A stretch of 64,000 nucleotides of DNA, taken from assembly GCF_011516945.1 (NCBI RefSeq), contig NZ_WOTH01000006.1, positions 1 to 64,000 of the forward strand, read 5' to 3'. Every line of letters starts with the position of its first letter. The first letter of the stretch is position 1. The position numbers were made by a program, and so were the translations under genes. Positions 55,694 to 64,000 of this stretch are shown here, one piece after another. The stretch is from Acetobacter estunensis (lineage in GTDB: Bacteria > Pseudomonadota > Alphaproteobacteria > Acetobacterales > Acetobacteraceae). The notes under the pieces were generated by a model. That model saw only the letters and a list, made by a program, of their open reading frames with translations, did not search any database and had not been told where the DNA came from.

Positions 55694-56614
55694 ATGCTGG
55701 GTGCGCTGAGTGATCTTGATCTACGGCTGATCCGCGTTTTTTTGGCCATTGTGGACGCCGGTGGCATCTCCATGGCGCAAGGCGCGCTCAATGTGGGGCA
55801 ATCCACAATCAGCACCCAGCTTGCCACGCTGGAAACACGGCTGGGGTTCCGGCTGTGCGAACGGGGGCGCAGCGGTTTTCGGCTCACCGCCAAGGGGGAG
55901 CGGTTCGAGACGCTGGCGCGGGATCTGATCGGTGCGGTGGAAGAGTTCGGGATGCAGGCCCGCAACATGGACCGCAAGCTGGTGGGCAATCTGCGTATCG
56001 GCATGATCGGGCACACGCCGTTTAGCGAAAACAGCCGCATCAGCCATGCCATCGCCCGTTTCCGAAAGCGCGACCAGGCCGTGCGGATGATCGTGACCGT
56101 GTGCTCACCCGGTGCGATGGAAGAGCAGTTGATGAATGGCGAATTGGACATCGCCATCGGCTATTTTTGGAACCGGAGCGCCAATCTGCATTTCACACCG
56201 CTGTTTCTGGAGCGGCAGGTGGCCTATTGCGGCAGTAAGCACCCACTGTTTGGGCGGGCAGACAGCGTGACGATGGACGAAGCATGGGAGTGTGAGTGGG
56301 CCTGGCGCAGTTACCCTCTGCCAGATTCATTGTTTTCCGCGCCCCCACGTCAGGTGACGGCGATTGCGGACAATATGGAGGCACTGGCGATGCTGGTGCT
56401 CTCAGGGCATCACCTTGCGTTCCTGCCTCAGCATTTTGCGCAGACCTATGTCCGGCAGGGATTGATGGCGCCTTTGGCGCCTCGGCAGTTGCATTATGAA
56501 GTGACGTTTTCGGTGGTGACGCGCCAGCGACGGCATGTCAGCGAGATCGCGCGTGCCTTTCTGGACGATCTCGCCATAGTGCATCTGGAGACCCCACCTG
56601 TGGTTTCCGCCTGA
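55694..56614 (+). CDS. LysR-family transcriptional regulator
   Basis: A 306-aa regulator. The N-terminal helix-turn-helix is in ISMAQGALNVGQSTISTQLA-TLETRLGFRLCERGRSGFRLT; a periplasmic-binding-like effector domain follows (about 90-300). It lies between the divergent NCS1 permease and the downstream ureohydrolase/urease genes, so it probably controls one or both in response to a nitrogenous ligand. Pseudomonas gbu and gpu systems also pair a LysR regulator with a guanidino-acid ureohydrolase. Confidence 0.9.
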   Translation: MLGALSDLDLRLIRVFLAIVDAGGISMAQGALNVGQSTISTQLATLETRLGFRLCERGRSGFRLTAKGERFETLARDLIGAVEEFGMQARNMDRKLVGNLRIGMIGHTPFSENSRISHAIARFRKRDQAVRMIVTVCSPGAMEEQLMNGELDIAIGYFWNRSANLHFTPLFLERQVAYCGSKHPLFGRADSVTMDEAWECEWAWRSYPLPDSLFSAPPRQVTAIADNMEALAMLVLSGHHLAFLPQHFAQTYVRQGLMAPLAPRQLHYEVTFSVVTRQRRHVSEIARAFLDDLAIVHLETPPVVSA

Positions 56615-56746
56615 TACGTTGATCGGGATCGAACTGAACTTCCATACGTGCGGATTTTTCCCGATGTGTTGCTGTGGTGGAATGAATAAGAATGAGGGCG
56701 TTTCCCAACGCTCATCCGCTCACCTCTCATCTGGAGATACGGTGCC

Positions 56747-57814
56747 ATGAACGAGACGAAACTTGCCGAACTGCGCAGGAAGTATGGCGGAGCGTCCGGC
56801 AGCCAGATCTTCGACCCCGAGTTCCGCGCCGTAGCGGAAGGACAGTTCTCCGCCGGTCGCGGGCGCTCCAAGCCCTATTCCGGCGTGCAGACCTTTCTTG
56901 GGCTGCCCTATATGCCCAACGCTGCGTCCTCGCCGGATTTCGACGGGCTGGATGTGGCCGTGGTGGGTGTACCGATGGATCTGGGCGTGACCAACCGCTC
57001 CGGTTCGCGCTTCGGGCCGCGCGCTGTTCGCGATATCGAGCGGATCGGCCCGTATGAGCACGTGCTGCACCGCCAGCCTGCCGCGCTGTGCAAGGCGGCG
57101 GATATTGGCGATGTGCCATTCCGCAGTCGCTTCAGTCTGGAACAGTCCCACGAGGATATTCAGGCGTTTTACAAGCCGCTTGTGCAGGCGGGTGTCATTC
57201 CGCTGTCCGTCGGTGGCGATCACTCCATCAGCTATTCCATTCTCAAGGCTGTGGGTGCGGAGCGTCCGGTCGGCATGGTGCATTTCGATGCTCATTGCGA
57301 CACGAGTGGGGATTACGAAGGCGCGAAATTCCATCACGGCGGTCCGTTCCGTCATGCCGTGCTGGAAGGTGTGCTGGATCCGGCGCGATGCGTGCAGATC
57401 GGCATACGCGGGTCTTCGGAATATCTGTGGGAGTTTTCCAAAGATTCCGGCATGACCGTGATCCATGGCGAAGAGGTGCCGCATCTCGGGCCAAAGGCGA
57501 TCATTGAGACGGTGCGTCGCGTGGTGGGCGAAGGGCCGGTCTATGTCACCTTCGATGTAGACTGTCTGGACCCGGCTTTCGCGCCCGGCACTGGCACGCC
57601 GGAAGTCGGCGGCCTCACCACCCGGGAGGCGCTGGAACTTCTGCGCGGTCTGGATGGGCTGAACATTGTGGGTGGAGATGTGGTGGAAGTCGCACCGCAA
57701 TACGACACCACAACGAACACAGCGCAGGCGGGCGCGCAGGTGCTGTTTGAACTCTTCAGCCTGGTCGCTGGACGTTTCCCGGCGGCCCGTAGGGATCACG
57801 CGCCCACTACGTGA
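56747..57814 (+). CDS. Arginase/agmatinase-family ureohydrolase
   Basis: A 355-aa binuclear-metal ureohydrolase. Metal ligands are H159 in VGGDHSISY, D181/H183/D185 in HFDAHCD, and D270/D272 in FDVDCLDPAFAPG. The substrate region reads KFHHGGPFRHAV. It has about 65 residues before the core, longer than arginase or SpeB of E. coli. Family members split agmatine, guanidinobutyrate, guanidinopropionate or guanidine into urea plus an amine (or ammonia); sequence alone does not choose. GGAGATACGGTGCC precedes the ATG. It is directly upstream of the urease operon, so the urea formed would be used at once. Confidence 0.88.
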   Translation: MNETKLAELRRKYGGASGSQIFDPEFRAVAEGQFSAGRGRSKPYSGVQTFLGLPYMPNAASSPDFDGLDVAVVGVPMDLGVTNRSGSRFGPRAVRDIERIGPYEHVLHRQPAALCKAADIGDVPFRSRFSLEQSHEDIQAFYKPLVQAGVIPLSVGGDHSISYSILKAVGAERPVGMVHFDAHCDTSGDYEGAKFHHGGPFRHAVLEGVLDPARCVQIGIRGSSEYLWEFSKDSGMTVIHGEEVPHLGPKAIIETVRRVVGEGPVYVTFDVDCLDPAFAPGTGTPEVGGLTTREALELLRGLDGLNIVGGDVVEVAPQYDTTTNTAQAGAQVLFELFSLVAGRFPAARRDHAPTT

Positions 57815-57856
57815 TTTTACGCAATGGTGGCGGCCGTTTCCGCCTGTAGGCTGGGT

Positions 57857-58711
57857 ATGGCCACCGCAGACAGGACATCTGAACCAGTGACGACAACACT
57901 CCAGCGCGCACGAGGACGGTTCGGGCTGGAGGTCAAGGCGGATGGCAGCCGCACGCGCATGGCCGATCTGGAGCAGGGAGGCTGCTGTCGCCTGCTGTTT
58001 CCGCGCATCGTGGGCGCGGGTATGGAAGCCGCCACCGTCAACATTTCCGGCGGCATGGCGGCGGGGGATCGCATTGAAGGTCGCCTCATATGTGGCGAGG
58101 GGACAGACCTTCTGGTCACGTCACAGGCGGCGGAGCGGATTTATCGCGCCCGTCCGAATGACGGGCCTTCGGAAGTTGAGGTTGCCTGTCGCATCGCGCC
58201 GGACGCGCGGCTGGAATGGCTGCCGCACGGCACCATCTTTTTCGATGGCAGCCAGTTGCACCGCCACATGACGGTGGAGATGGCGTCCTCCTCCTCATTC
58301 CTCTTTCTGGAAAGCCGCATTTTCGGTCGCACGGGTTCGGGTGAGCATCTCACGAGACTGTCGGTGCGTGACCGCCTTTCCGTGCACAGGGACGGGCGGT
58401 TGATTCTTGAAGATACGCTCAGGCTGGAGAGCGATGATGTCACCTTGCTGTTGAAGCAGGCGGCGGTCGCGGGCGGTAATGTAGCCGTGGCGACGGTTGT
58501 ACTGATCGCGCCGGACGCAATGACACTTCTCGATGCCGTACGCGCGCGACTTCGCGAGCCGGAATGTGCCGGGTTCGTGGCCTCCGCTTGGAACGGGATG
58601 TTGGTGCTGCGCGGACTTGCCGCCGGTGGCTGGGCGCTGGACGTGGCGTTGCGCCATATTCTGCCGCTTCTGCGGGAAGGACGCTCACCACCCTCCACAT
58701 GGCGGTCGTGA
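57857..58711 (+). CDS. ureD: Urease accessory protein UreD
   Basis: A 284-aa UreD/UreH protein, the scaffold that binds apo-urease with UreF and UreG for nickel insertion. Typical segments are ARGRFGLEVKADGSRT, LFPRIVGAGMEAATVN, TSQAAERIYRA and EWLPHGTIFFDGS. The start at 57857 is chosen; 57824 is also open. It is first in ureDABCEFG. The gap from the ureohydrolase stop is 42 bases, so one transcript is possible. Confidence 0.93.
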   Translation: MATADRTSEPVTTTLQRARGRFGLEVKADGSRTRMADLEQGGCCRLLFPRIVGAGMEAATVNISGGMAAGDRIEGRLICGEGTDLLVTSQAAERIYRARPNDGPSEVEVACRIAPDARLEWLPHGTIFFDGSQLHRHMTVEMASSSSFLFLESRIFGRTGSGEHLTRLSVRDRLSVHRDGRLILEDTLRLESDDVTLLLKQAAVAGGNVAVATVVLIAPDAMTLLDAVRARLREPECAGFVASAWNGMLVLRGLAAGGWALDVALRHILPLLREGRSPPSTWRS

Positions 58712-58756
58712 GGGTATAGGCACAATGAGACTGAGCGGAAGGGATTGTATCGGGTC

Positions 58757-59059
58757 ATGAAGCTTACTCCGCGAGAAAAGGACAAGCTGCTTATCTCCAT
58801 GGCGGCGATGGTGGCGCGTCGGAGACTGGAGCGCGGTGTCCGCCTGAATTACCCCGAAGCCGTGGCGCTCATCACCGATCATGTTGTGGAAGGCGCGCGT
58901 GATGGATTGAGCGTGGCGGAACTCATGGCCAGCGGTGGTCGTGTGCTGACACGCGAGCAAGTCATGGCCGGTGTGGCCGAGATGATTCATGATGTGCAGG
59001 TGGAAGCGACGTTTCCCGATGGCACAAAGCTGGTGACGGTGCATGACCCGATACGCTGA
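58757..59059 (+). CDS. ureA: Urease gamma subunit UreA
   Basis: A 100-aa structural subunit: [40 protein letters not shown], and the [18 protein letters not shown] end are diagnostic. Separate gamma and beta subunits are the usual proteobacterial form. It overlaps ureB by 17 bases. Confidence 0.96.
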   Translation: MKLTPREKDKLLISMAAMVARRRLERGVRLNYPEAVALITDHVVEGARDGLSVAELMASGGRVLTREQVMAGVAEMIHDVQVEATFPDGTKLVTVHDPIR

Positions 59060-59387
59060 TCCTCTTCCCGATGGCGCGGTACCGGGGGAAATCCTCGTGG
59101 CAGAGGGCAATATCGTACTCAACGAAGGCCAGCCACGCCGCACATTGCGCGTGACCAATTCGGGTGACCGCCCTGTGCAGGTCGGCAGCCACTATCACTT
59201 TGCCGAGGTGAATCCTGCGCTTCTGTTCGACCGTGAGCAGGCACTGGGCTGGCGTTTGGATGTGCCCTCCGGTGGGGCCATTCGTTTCGAGCCGGGACAG
59301 GAACGCGAGGTCACGCTGGTGCCGTTCCGGGGCTTGCGCCGGGCTGTCGGCTTTCGGGGTGACGTCATGGGGAGTGTGGACAAATGA
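59043..59387 (+). CDS. ureB: Urease beta subunit UreB
   Basis: A 114-aa structural subunit: [39 protein letters not shown] and [20 protein letters not shown]. It overlaps ureA by 17 bases and ureC by 4 (ATGA). Confidence 0.96.
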   Translation: MTRYADPLPDGAVPGEILVAEGNIVLNEGQPRRTLRVTNSGDRPVQVGSHYHFAEVNPALLFDREQALGWRLDVPSGGAIRFEPGQEREVTLVPFRGLRRAVGFRGDVMGSVDK

Positions 59388-61090
59388 CGCGGCTTTCCCG
59401 GCATGATTACGCAGGCCAGTTCGGTCCCACGACCGGTGATCGGGTGCGTCTGGCCGACACGGCGCTTCTGGTGGAGGTGGAGAAAGATTTCACCATCTAT
59501 GGCGAGGAAGTGCGCTTTGGTGGCGGCAAGACCATTCGTGACGGCATGGGGCAATCGCAGGTCACGCGTGCGGAAGGAGCGGCGGACACTGTCATCACCA
59601 ATGCGCTGATCATTGATCACTGGGGCATCGTCAAGGCGGACGTGGCGTTGCGGGATGGACGGATCGCAGCCATTGGCAAAGCAGGCAATCCGGATATTCA
59701 GCCGGGTGTGGGCATCATCATCGGGCCGGGTACGGAGATCATCGCCGGTGAGGGGAAGATCCTTACGGCGGGGGGCATCGACAGCCACATTCATTTCATC
59801 TGTCCGCAGCAGATCAAGGAAGCGCTGGCTTCAGGCGTCACCACCATGCTGGGTGGTGGCACGGGACCGGCCACCGGCACGGCGGCGACCACCTGCACGC
59901 CGGGGCCGTGGCATCTGGCGCGGATGTTGCAGGCGGCGGAGGCGTTTCCGGTCAATCTGGCGTTTGCAGGCAAAGGCAATGCTTCCCGACCGGATGGGCT
60001 GGAGGAAATGGTGCGCGCGGGAGCGTGCTGCCTGAAACTGCATGAAGACTGGGGCTCAACCCCTGCGGCCATCGACAATTGTCTGAGCGTGGCGGATCGC
60101 ATGGATGTGCAGGTGATGATCCACACCGATACGCTCAACGAGAGCGGCTTCGTGGAGGACACCATTGCCGCGTTCAAGGGGCGTACGATCCATGCGTTTC
60201 ACACGGAGGGCGCGGGCGGTGGTCATGCGCCCGACATCATCCGTGTGGCAGGCCTGCCGAACGTGCTGCCGTCCTCCACCAACCCGACGCGACCCTATAC
60301 GATCAACACGCTGGATGAGCATCTCGACATGCTCATGGTGTGTCACCATCTTGACCCGCAGGTGCCTGAGGACATCGCATTCGCGGAGAGCCGCATCCGG
60401 CGCGAGACCATCGCAGCGGAGGACATCTTTCACGACATGGGCGTGCTGTCGATGATGTCCTCGGACAGTCAGGCCATGGGGCGCGTGGGTGAGGTGCCGT
60501 TGCGAACGTGGCAGACGGCGCACAAGATGAAGCTTCAACGCGGCGCGTTACCGGGCGATGGCGCGGCAGATAATACCCGTGTGAAACGCTACATTGCGAA
60601 ATACACGATCAATCCCGCTATCTCGCACGGTCTGTCGCATGAGGTCGGCTCGATCGAAGTGGGTAAGCTTGCCGATCTTGTGTTGTGGGAACCCGCGTTT
60701 TTCGGTGTGAAGCCCGATCTGGTCATCAAGGGAGGGGCGATTGTCTATGCCATGATGGGCGATCCGAACGCCTCCATCCCGACGCCGCAGCCTGTGCATG
60801 GCCGCATGATGTTCGGAGGGTATGGCGGGGCGTTGACGCACACCAGTCTGACCTTTGTTTCGCAGGCAGCGCTTGAGGACGATATCGGGCAGAAGCTTGG
60901 GCTGAGAAAACCTCTGTCGGCTGTGTCCAACGTGCGTGGTGGCATTGGCAAACGCAGTATGATCCACAACGACGCGATGCCACATATCGAGGTCGATCCC
61001 GAGACGTACGAAGTCCGTGCGGACGGCGTGCTGCTGACCTGCGAACCTGCCGAAATCCTGCCCATGGCCCAGAGGTATTTCCTGTTCTGA
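59384..61090 (+). CDS. ureC: Urease alpha subunit UreC (catalytic)
   Basis: A 568-aa nickel amidohydrolase, urea to ammonia and carbamate. The carbamylated bridging Lys is K218 in CLKLHEDWG; nickel His pairs are in DSHIHFICP and at HTDTLNES and HTEGAGGGH; the flap Cys is C320 in MVCHHLDP. All key residues are present, so the enzyme should be active once loaded with nickel. The stop overlaps ureE (TGATG). Confidence 0.98.
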   Translation: MTRLSRHDYAGQFGPTTGDRVRLADTALLVEVEKDFTIYGEEVRFGGGKTIRDGMGQSQVTRAEGAADTVITNALIIDHWGIVKADVALRDGRIAAIGKAGNPDIQPGVGIIIGPGTEIIAGEGKILTAGGIDSHIHFICPQQIKEALASGVTTMLGGGTGPATGTAATTCTPGPWHLARMLQAAEAFPVNLAFAGKGNASRPDGLEEMVRAGACCLKLHEDWGSTPAAIDNCLSVADRMDVQVMIHTDTLNESGFVEDTIAAFKGRTIHAFHTEGAGGGHAPDIIRVAGLPNVLPSSTNPTRPYTINTLDEHLDMLMVCHHLDPQVPEDIAFAESRIRRETIAAEDIFHDMGVLSMMSSDSQAMGRVGEVPLRTWQTAHKMKLQRGALPGDGAADNTRVKRYIAKYTINPAISHGLSHEVGSIEVGKLADLVLWEPAFFGVKPDLVIKGGAIVYAMMGDPNASIPTPQPVHGRMMFGGYGGALTHTSLTFVSQAALEDDIGQKLGLRKPLSAVSNVRGGIGKRSMIHNDAMPHIEVDPETYEVRADGVLLTCEPAEILPMAQRYFLF

Positions 61091-61602
61091 TGACCCGTGT
61101 GATCGAGATTCTACCAGCAGGAGGCTGGGATGTTGCGCAGGCGACGGATGTGTTCGCTGCCGATTATGAAGGACGGCACCGTCGGCGCATGATGCTGGGC
61201 CTGCGTTCAGGCGAGAAGGTGTTGCTGGAGCTTGAACATGCGCGCCTGCTTCAGGCTGGTGACGGATTGAAGCTCGACGATGGACGCATCGTGCGGGTGG
61301 AAGCGTTGCCGGAAAAGCTGATGGAAGTGACGGCGCATGATCCGCTGCATCTGATGCGGTTGGCGTGGCATCTGGGAAACCGGCATCTTCCGGCGGCGAT
61401 CGACGCGCAGCGTATCCTCGTGCGGCAGGATCATGTGATCGCCGACATGATCCGTGGACTGGGCGGCCATGTGCATGAGGTCGAGGCGCCGTTCGATCCG
61501 GAAAGCGGGGCCTATACGGCGCGTGCGGCTTCCCACGATCACGCTCATGGGGAAGAGCATCATCACCATCATGGGCACGGTCATTCGCACTCCCATGATT
61601 GA
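61090..61602 (+). CDS. ureE: Urease nickel metallochaperone UreE
   Basis: A 170-aa chaperone with the usual N-terminal UreE domain (RRRMMLGLRSGEKVLLELEH) and metal-site segment LAWHLGNRHLPAAID. The C-terminal 20 residues are a His-rich tail ([18 protein letters not shown]) that should bind several nickel ions. It overlaps ureC by 1 base and ureF by 8 bases. Confidence 0.95.
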   Translation: MTRVIEILPAGGWDVAQATDVFAADYEGRHRRRMMLGLRSGEKVLLELEHARLLQAGDGLKLDDGRIVRVEALPEKLMEVTAHDPLHLMRLAWHLGNRHLPAAIDAQRILVRQDHVIADMIRGLGGHVHEVEAPFDPESGAYTARAASHDHAHGEEHHHHHGHGHSHSHD

Positions 61603-62290
61603 CAGAAATGGCGGGACCGGTCCGAGGGACGGGGTGGATTTTCTGCGCCTTCTGTCATGGGTTTCTCCTGCCTTTCCCACAGGGGGGTATGCCTATAGCC
61701 ATGGGCTGGAATGGGCGGTCGAGCAGGGCGATGTGCGTGATGTGGACACGCTGATTGCGTGGGTGAGTGCGCTGCTTCGTCATGGAAGTATCGGTAATGA
61801 CCTGATCTTCCTGCGTGTGGCGTGGGAAGCGGCGCATGACATGGCCGCGTTGCGTCATATTGCCGATTTCGCCTGCGCATGTGCGTCTTCGCGGGAACGC
61901 TATGAAGAGACGGTCTATCAGGGCGAGGCTTTTCTGAAGGCGTCGGCTGTGTGGGACGTAGTCCCGACAAAAGCCGAACTTGTCGGTGTGCGGTGGCCGC
62001 TGCCGGTCGTGCAGGGGCTCGTGTTCCGCCGTGGGATGGTGGCGTGCAAGCAGGCGTTGCTGTCGGGTGGGTATGCCGCAGTGGCAGCCCTTGTGTCTGC
62101 CGCCGTGCGATTGGTGCCGCTGGGACAGACGGATGGATTGCGTGCACTTGCCCGATTGGAAGACGTGCTGCTGGAAGCGGCACAGGACGCGCTGACCCGG
62201 ACATTGGAAGACGTGGGAAGCGCGTGCTTTCGTTCCGATCTCGCGGCCATGCATCATGAAACTCAGGAAACGAGGCTGTTCAGGACATGA
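61595..62290 (+). CDS. ureF: Urease accessory protein UreF
   Basis: A 231-aa all-helical protein. [19 protein letters not shown] is the UreF signature; [15 protein letters not shown] and [20 protein letters not shown] at the end agree. It gates GTP hydrolysis by UreG in the activation complex. The ATG at 61595 overlaps ureE by 8 bases; a longer frame upstream is not family-like. Confidence 0.95.
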   Translation: MIDRNGGTGPRDGVDFLRLLSWVSPAFPTGGYAYSHGLEWAVEQGDVRDVDTLIAWVSALLRHGSIGNDLIFLRVAWEAAHDMAALRHIADFACACASSRERYEETVYQGEAFLKASAVWDVVPTKAELVGVRWPLPVVQGLVFRRGMVACKQALLSGGYAAVAALVSAAVRLVPLGQTDGLRALARLEDVLLEAAQDALTRTLEDVGSACFRSDLAAMHHETQETRLFRT

Positions 62291-62901
62291 CAAAGGCAAA
62301 GCACGGTCCACTGCGTGTGGGCATCGGGGGGCCGGTGGGAACCGGAAAGACGGCGCTGATGGATGCGCTGTGTCGCCGGTTCCGTGAGGATTACAATATC
62401 GCGGCCATCACCAACGATATTTACACACGTGAGGATGCGGAGTTCCTCACACGCGCCGGGTCGCTACCGCCCGAGCGTATCATGGGCATTGAGACGGGAG
62501 GATGTCCGCACACGGCGATCCGTGAGGATGCAAGCATCAACCTTGCGGGCATTGCCGAACTGACGGATCGGTTCGAGGGGCTGGATATCGTGCTGGTGGA
62601 GAGCGGCGGTGACAATCTGGCCGCGACCTTCAGCCCCGAGCTTGCGGATCTGACCATTTATGTCATCGATGTTTCGGCAGGTGACAAAATCCCGCGCAAA
62701 GGTGGGCCGGGGATTACGCGCAGCGATCTTCTGGTCATCAACAAGATCGATCTTGCACCCTATGTCGGGGCCGATCTTGGTGTGATGGACCGTGACAGCC
62801 GCCGCATGCGTGGGGAGCGGCCCTTCGTGTTTTCCAACATTCGCGCAGGTGAGGGAGTGGAAGATATTGCCCGGTTCATCATAGAGCAGGGCGGACTCTG
62901 A
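62287..62901 (+). CDS. ureG: Urease accessory GTPase UreG
   Basis: A 204-aa SIMIBI GTPase that delivers nickel. The P-loop GPVGTGKT is at 15-22, the metal-binding CPH motif lies in [13 protein letters not shown], and [12 protein letters not shown] gives base specificity. It overlaps ureF by 4 bases (ATGA). Last gene of the urease operon. Confidence 0.97.
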   Translation: MTKAKHGPLRVGIGGPVGTGKTALMDALCRRFREDYNIAAITNDIYTREDAEFLTRAGSLPPERIMGIETGGCPHTAIREDASINLAGIAELTDRFEGLDIVLVESGGDNLAATFSPELADLTIYVIDVSAGDKIPRKGGPGITRSDLLVINKIDLAPYVGADLGVMDRDSRRMRGERPFVFSNIRAGEGVEDIARFIIEQGGL

Positions 62902-63048
62902 AACATTCATTGGAGTGATGGGGTGTTTTCATCACGTCAGCGGAGAAATGTCCGTCTCTAAGTAATTTCACGCATCCCGCGATGACGATTCGTTTTCGTA
63001 ATGTTTCTCCTGTCGCCAGTTGGTGACTGCGGCCACGGGAGGATGTTC

Positions 63049-64000
63049 ATGATTGCGCTTGCGTCGCGGTTCTCGATGAGCCGAAAAGAAAACCTGCTCA
63101 GGTGCGGAAGCATTCTGTCGATTTGTGCCGCTTTCAGCGCGTTGGCTCCCACAGAGTCACGCGCTGCTGTGACGGTCAATTTTGGCAAGGACCAGTTCTT
63201 CACACTGGGCGTGGGTGTGCGGGCCCAGTATCTCAGCAAGGATCCAGCCGCGACGCCGAGCAATTCAAGTGCTGCGAGCGCAAGTGATTTGCGTGTCTAT
63301 ATGGGCGCGCAGTTCCACAAATACGTCAAGGCAACGCTCAATCTCGAGCGGTTGCGCGATGGCAACTGGAACGTGCTCGACGGTATCCTTCAGGTCGAAC
63401 CGTGGAAAGCGTTCAATATCTGGGGCGGTCGGATGCTGACTCCGAGTGATCGCTCCAATCTCGATGGCCCATATTTTCTCAGCACCTATGCCTTTCCCAT
63501 CGTGTCCCAGTATCCCGGCGCATGGTCCGGCCGTGACGATGGTCTTGCGGTCTGGGGCAAGCTGATGAAGGATCATTTTCGTTACGTTGCGGGTGTCTAT
63601 CGGGGCCATAACTGGCAGCGCGATGCGTCCAACCGGGGCGAGCACCCGCTGTTTGCGGCTCGTCTGGAATACAATTTTCTCGATCCCGAGCCGTCGCCTG
63701 CCTATTACACGGCCAGCACCTATTATGGAAAAGCCGACATTCTTGCGATCGGTCTGGCCGGTCAGTACGAAACGGATGGCGTGGGTACCGCGCAGCAGAA
63801 GGGTGACTACAAAGCCTGGAACATCGACGGTCTGTTCGAGAAGAAGATCGGTCCCGACGCGCGCTACGGCGTCTATACTCTGGAAGGCGCGTATTACCAG
63901 TATTACACCGACGGCGTGAAGGACATCGCGGCGGGCCACGGGCAGCATTCTCCCGATTATGGCAATGTCGGTGGCATCAACGACGGCACGGCGTTTCTGG
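63049..64000 (+). CDS. Outer-membrane beta-barrel porin (N-terminal part)
   Basis: An open frame from 63049 to the window edge (at least 317 aa), so the C-terminus is missing. GGAGG precedes the ATG by 6 bases. A signal peptide of about 40 residues ends near ESRAAV. The mature sequence alternates in beta-barrel fashion (VNFGKDQFFTLGVGVRAQYL, AVWGKLMKDHFRYVAGVYRG, RYGVYTLEGAYYQYYT). It lies 147 bases after ureG. Porins for amides and urea exist next to urea-uptake genes in some bacteria, so a role in urea or amide entry is a reasonable guess. Confidence 0.75.
   Translation, partial: MIALASRFSMSRKENLLRCGSILSICAAFSALAPTESRAAVTVNFGKDQFFTLGVGVRAQYLSKDPAATPSNSSAASASDLRVYMGAQFHKYVKATLNLERLRDGNWNVLDGILQVEPWKAFNIWGGRMLTPSDRSNLDGPYFLSTYAFPIVSQYPGAWSGRDDGLAVWGKLMKDHFRYVAGVYRGHNWQRDASNRGEHPLFAARLEYNFLDPEPSPAYYTASTYYGKADILAIGLAGQYETDGVGTAQQKGDYKAWNIDGLFEKKIGPDARYGVYTLEGAYYQYYTDGVKDIAAGHGQHSPDYGNVGGINDGTAFL

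Noticed and set aside
1-64000. CRISPR arrays, IS elements or prophage genes
   Set aside because: No regular spaced repeats, transposase genes or phage structural genes were seen apart from the integrase relic at the left edge.

Overview
The window is about 64 kb of GC-rich chromosome from an alphaproteobacterium, most likely an acetic-acid-bacterium relative (Acetobacteraceae). This is inferred from protein character, the pyrB/pyrC'-plsY-dprA-topA-rnr order, DUF1491, a SAM-II type riboswitch before metZ and overall codon use; the genus cannot be fixed from the sequence alone. Coding density is high, with many ATGA/TGATG start-stop overlaps. Only the left edge shows traces of mobile DNA. No CRISPR array, IS element or prophage body is visible.

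Layout. 1-630: a 36-bp perfect palindrome, a 5'-truncated tyrosine recombinase and tRNA-Val(GAC), which looks like the scar or border of an integrated element. 700-4900: an N-formylglutamate amidohydrolase-like gene, a secreted unknown, and a thiO-thiS-thiG-thiE cluster (thiazole synthesis and coupling for thiamine). 5050-11440: a glycosyltransferase, a pseudouridine synthase, ftsK and selO. 11530-13200: a DUF3311 + sodium:solute symporter pair. 13336-25537: a long co-directional run of gltX, pyrB, a pyrC-like pseudo-dihydroorotase, plsY, dprA, topA, a shortened rnr, an S41 protease and DUF1491. 25790-30130: an OmpA-family protein, then cysK with a divergent Rrf2 regulator, and two secreted proteins. 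30210-38240: parE, a TPR/glycosyltransferase-9-like protein, folE, apaG, metZ with a SAM-II riboswitch-like leader, and an AsmA-like protein. 38300-45160: a TetR regulator divergent from a complete RND efflux operon (adaptor, pump, outer-membrane channel), then tRNA-Gly(CCC). 45300-50620: small secreted or cytosolic proteins, an alpha/beta hydrolase, murA, dcd and an entericidin-like lipoprotein. 50913-53513: an NhaP-type antiporter fused to a cyclic-nucleotide-binding-like domain.

53843-64000 is the most coherent accessory block: an NCS1-type permease, a divergent LysR regulator, an arginase/agmatinase-family ureohydrolase, a full urease operon ureDABCEFG, and the start of an outer-membrane porin. 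Together these could import a guanidino compound or related nitrogen source, release urea from it, and hydrolyse urea to ammonia. The exact substrate of the ureohydrolase and permease is not determined by the sequence.

Other points worth attention: the pyrB-linked dihydroorotase has lost the first metal-binding His pair; the RNase R homologue lacks an S1 domain and an internal segment; the Rrf2 regulator next to cysK has no cysteines; and there are clear dyad-symmetric candidate operators at the cysK/rrf2, tetR/RND and permease/lysR divergent promoters.
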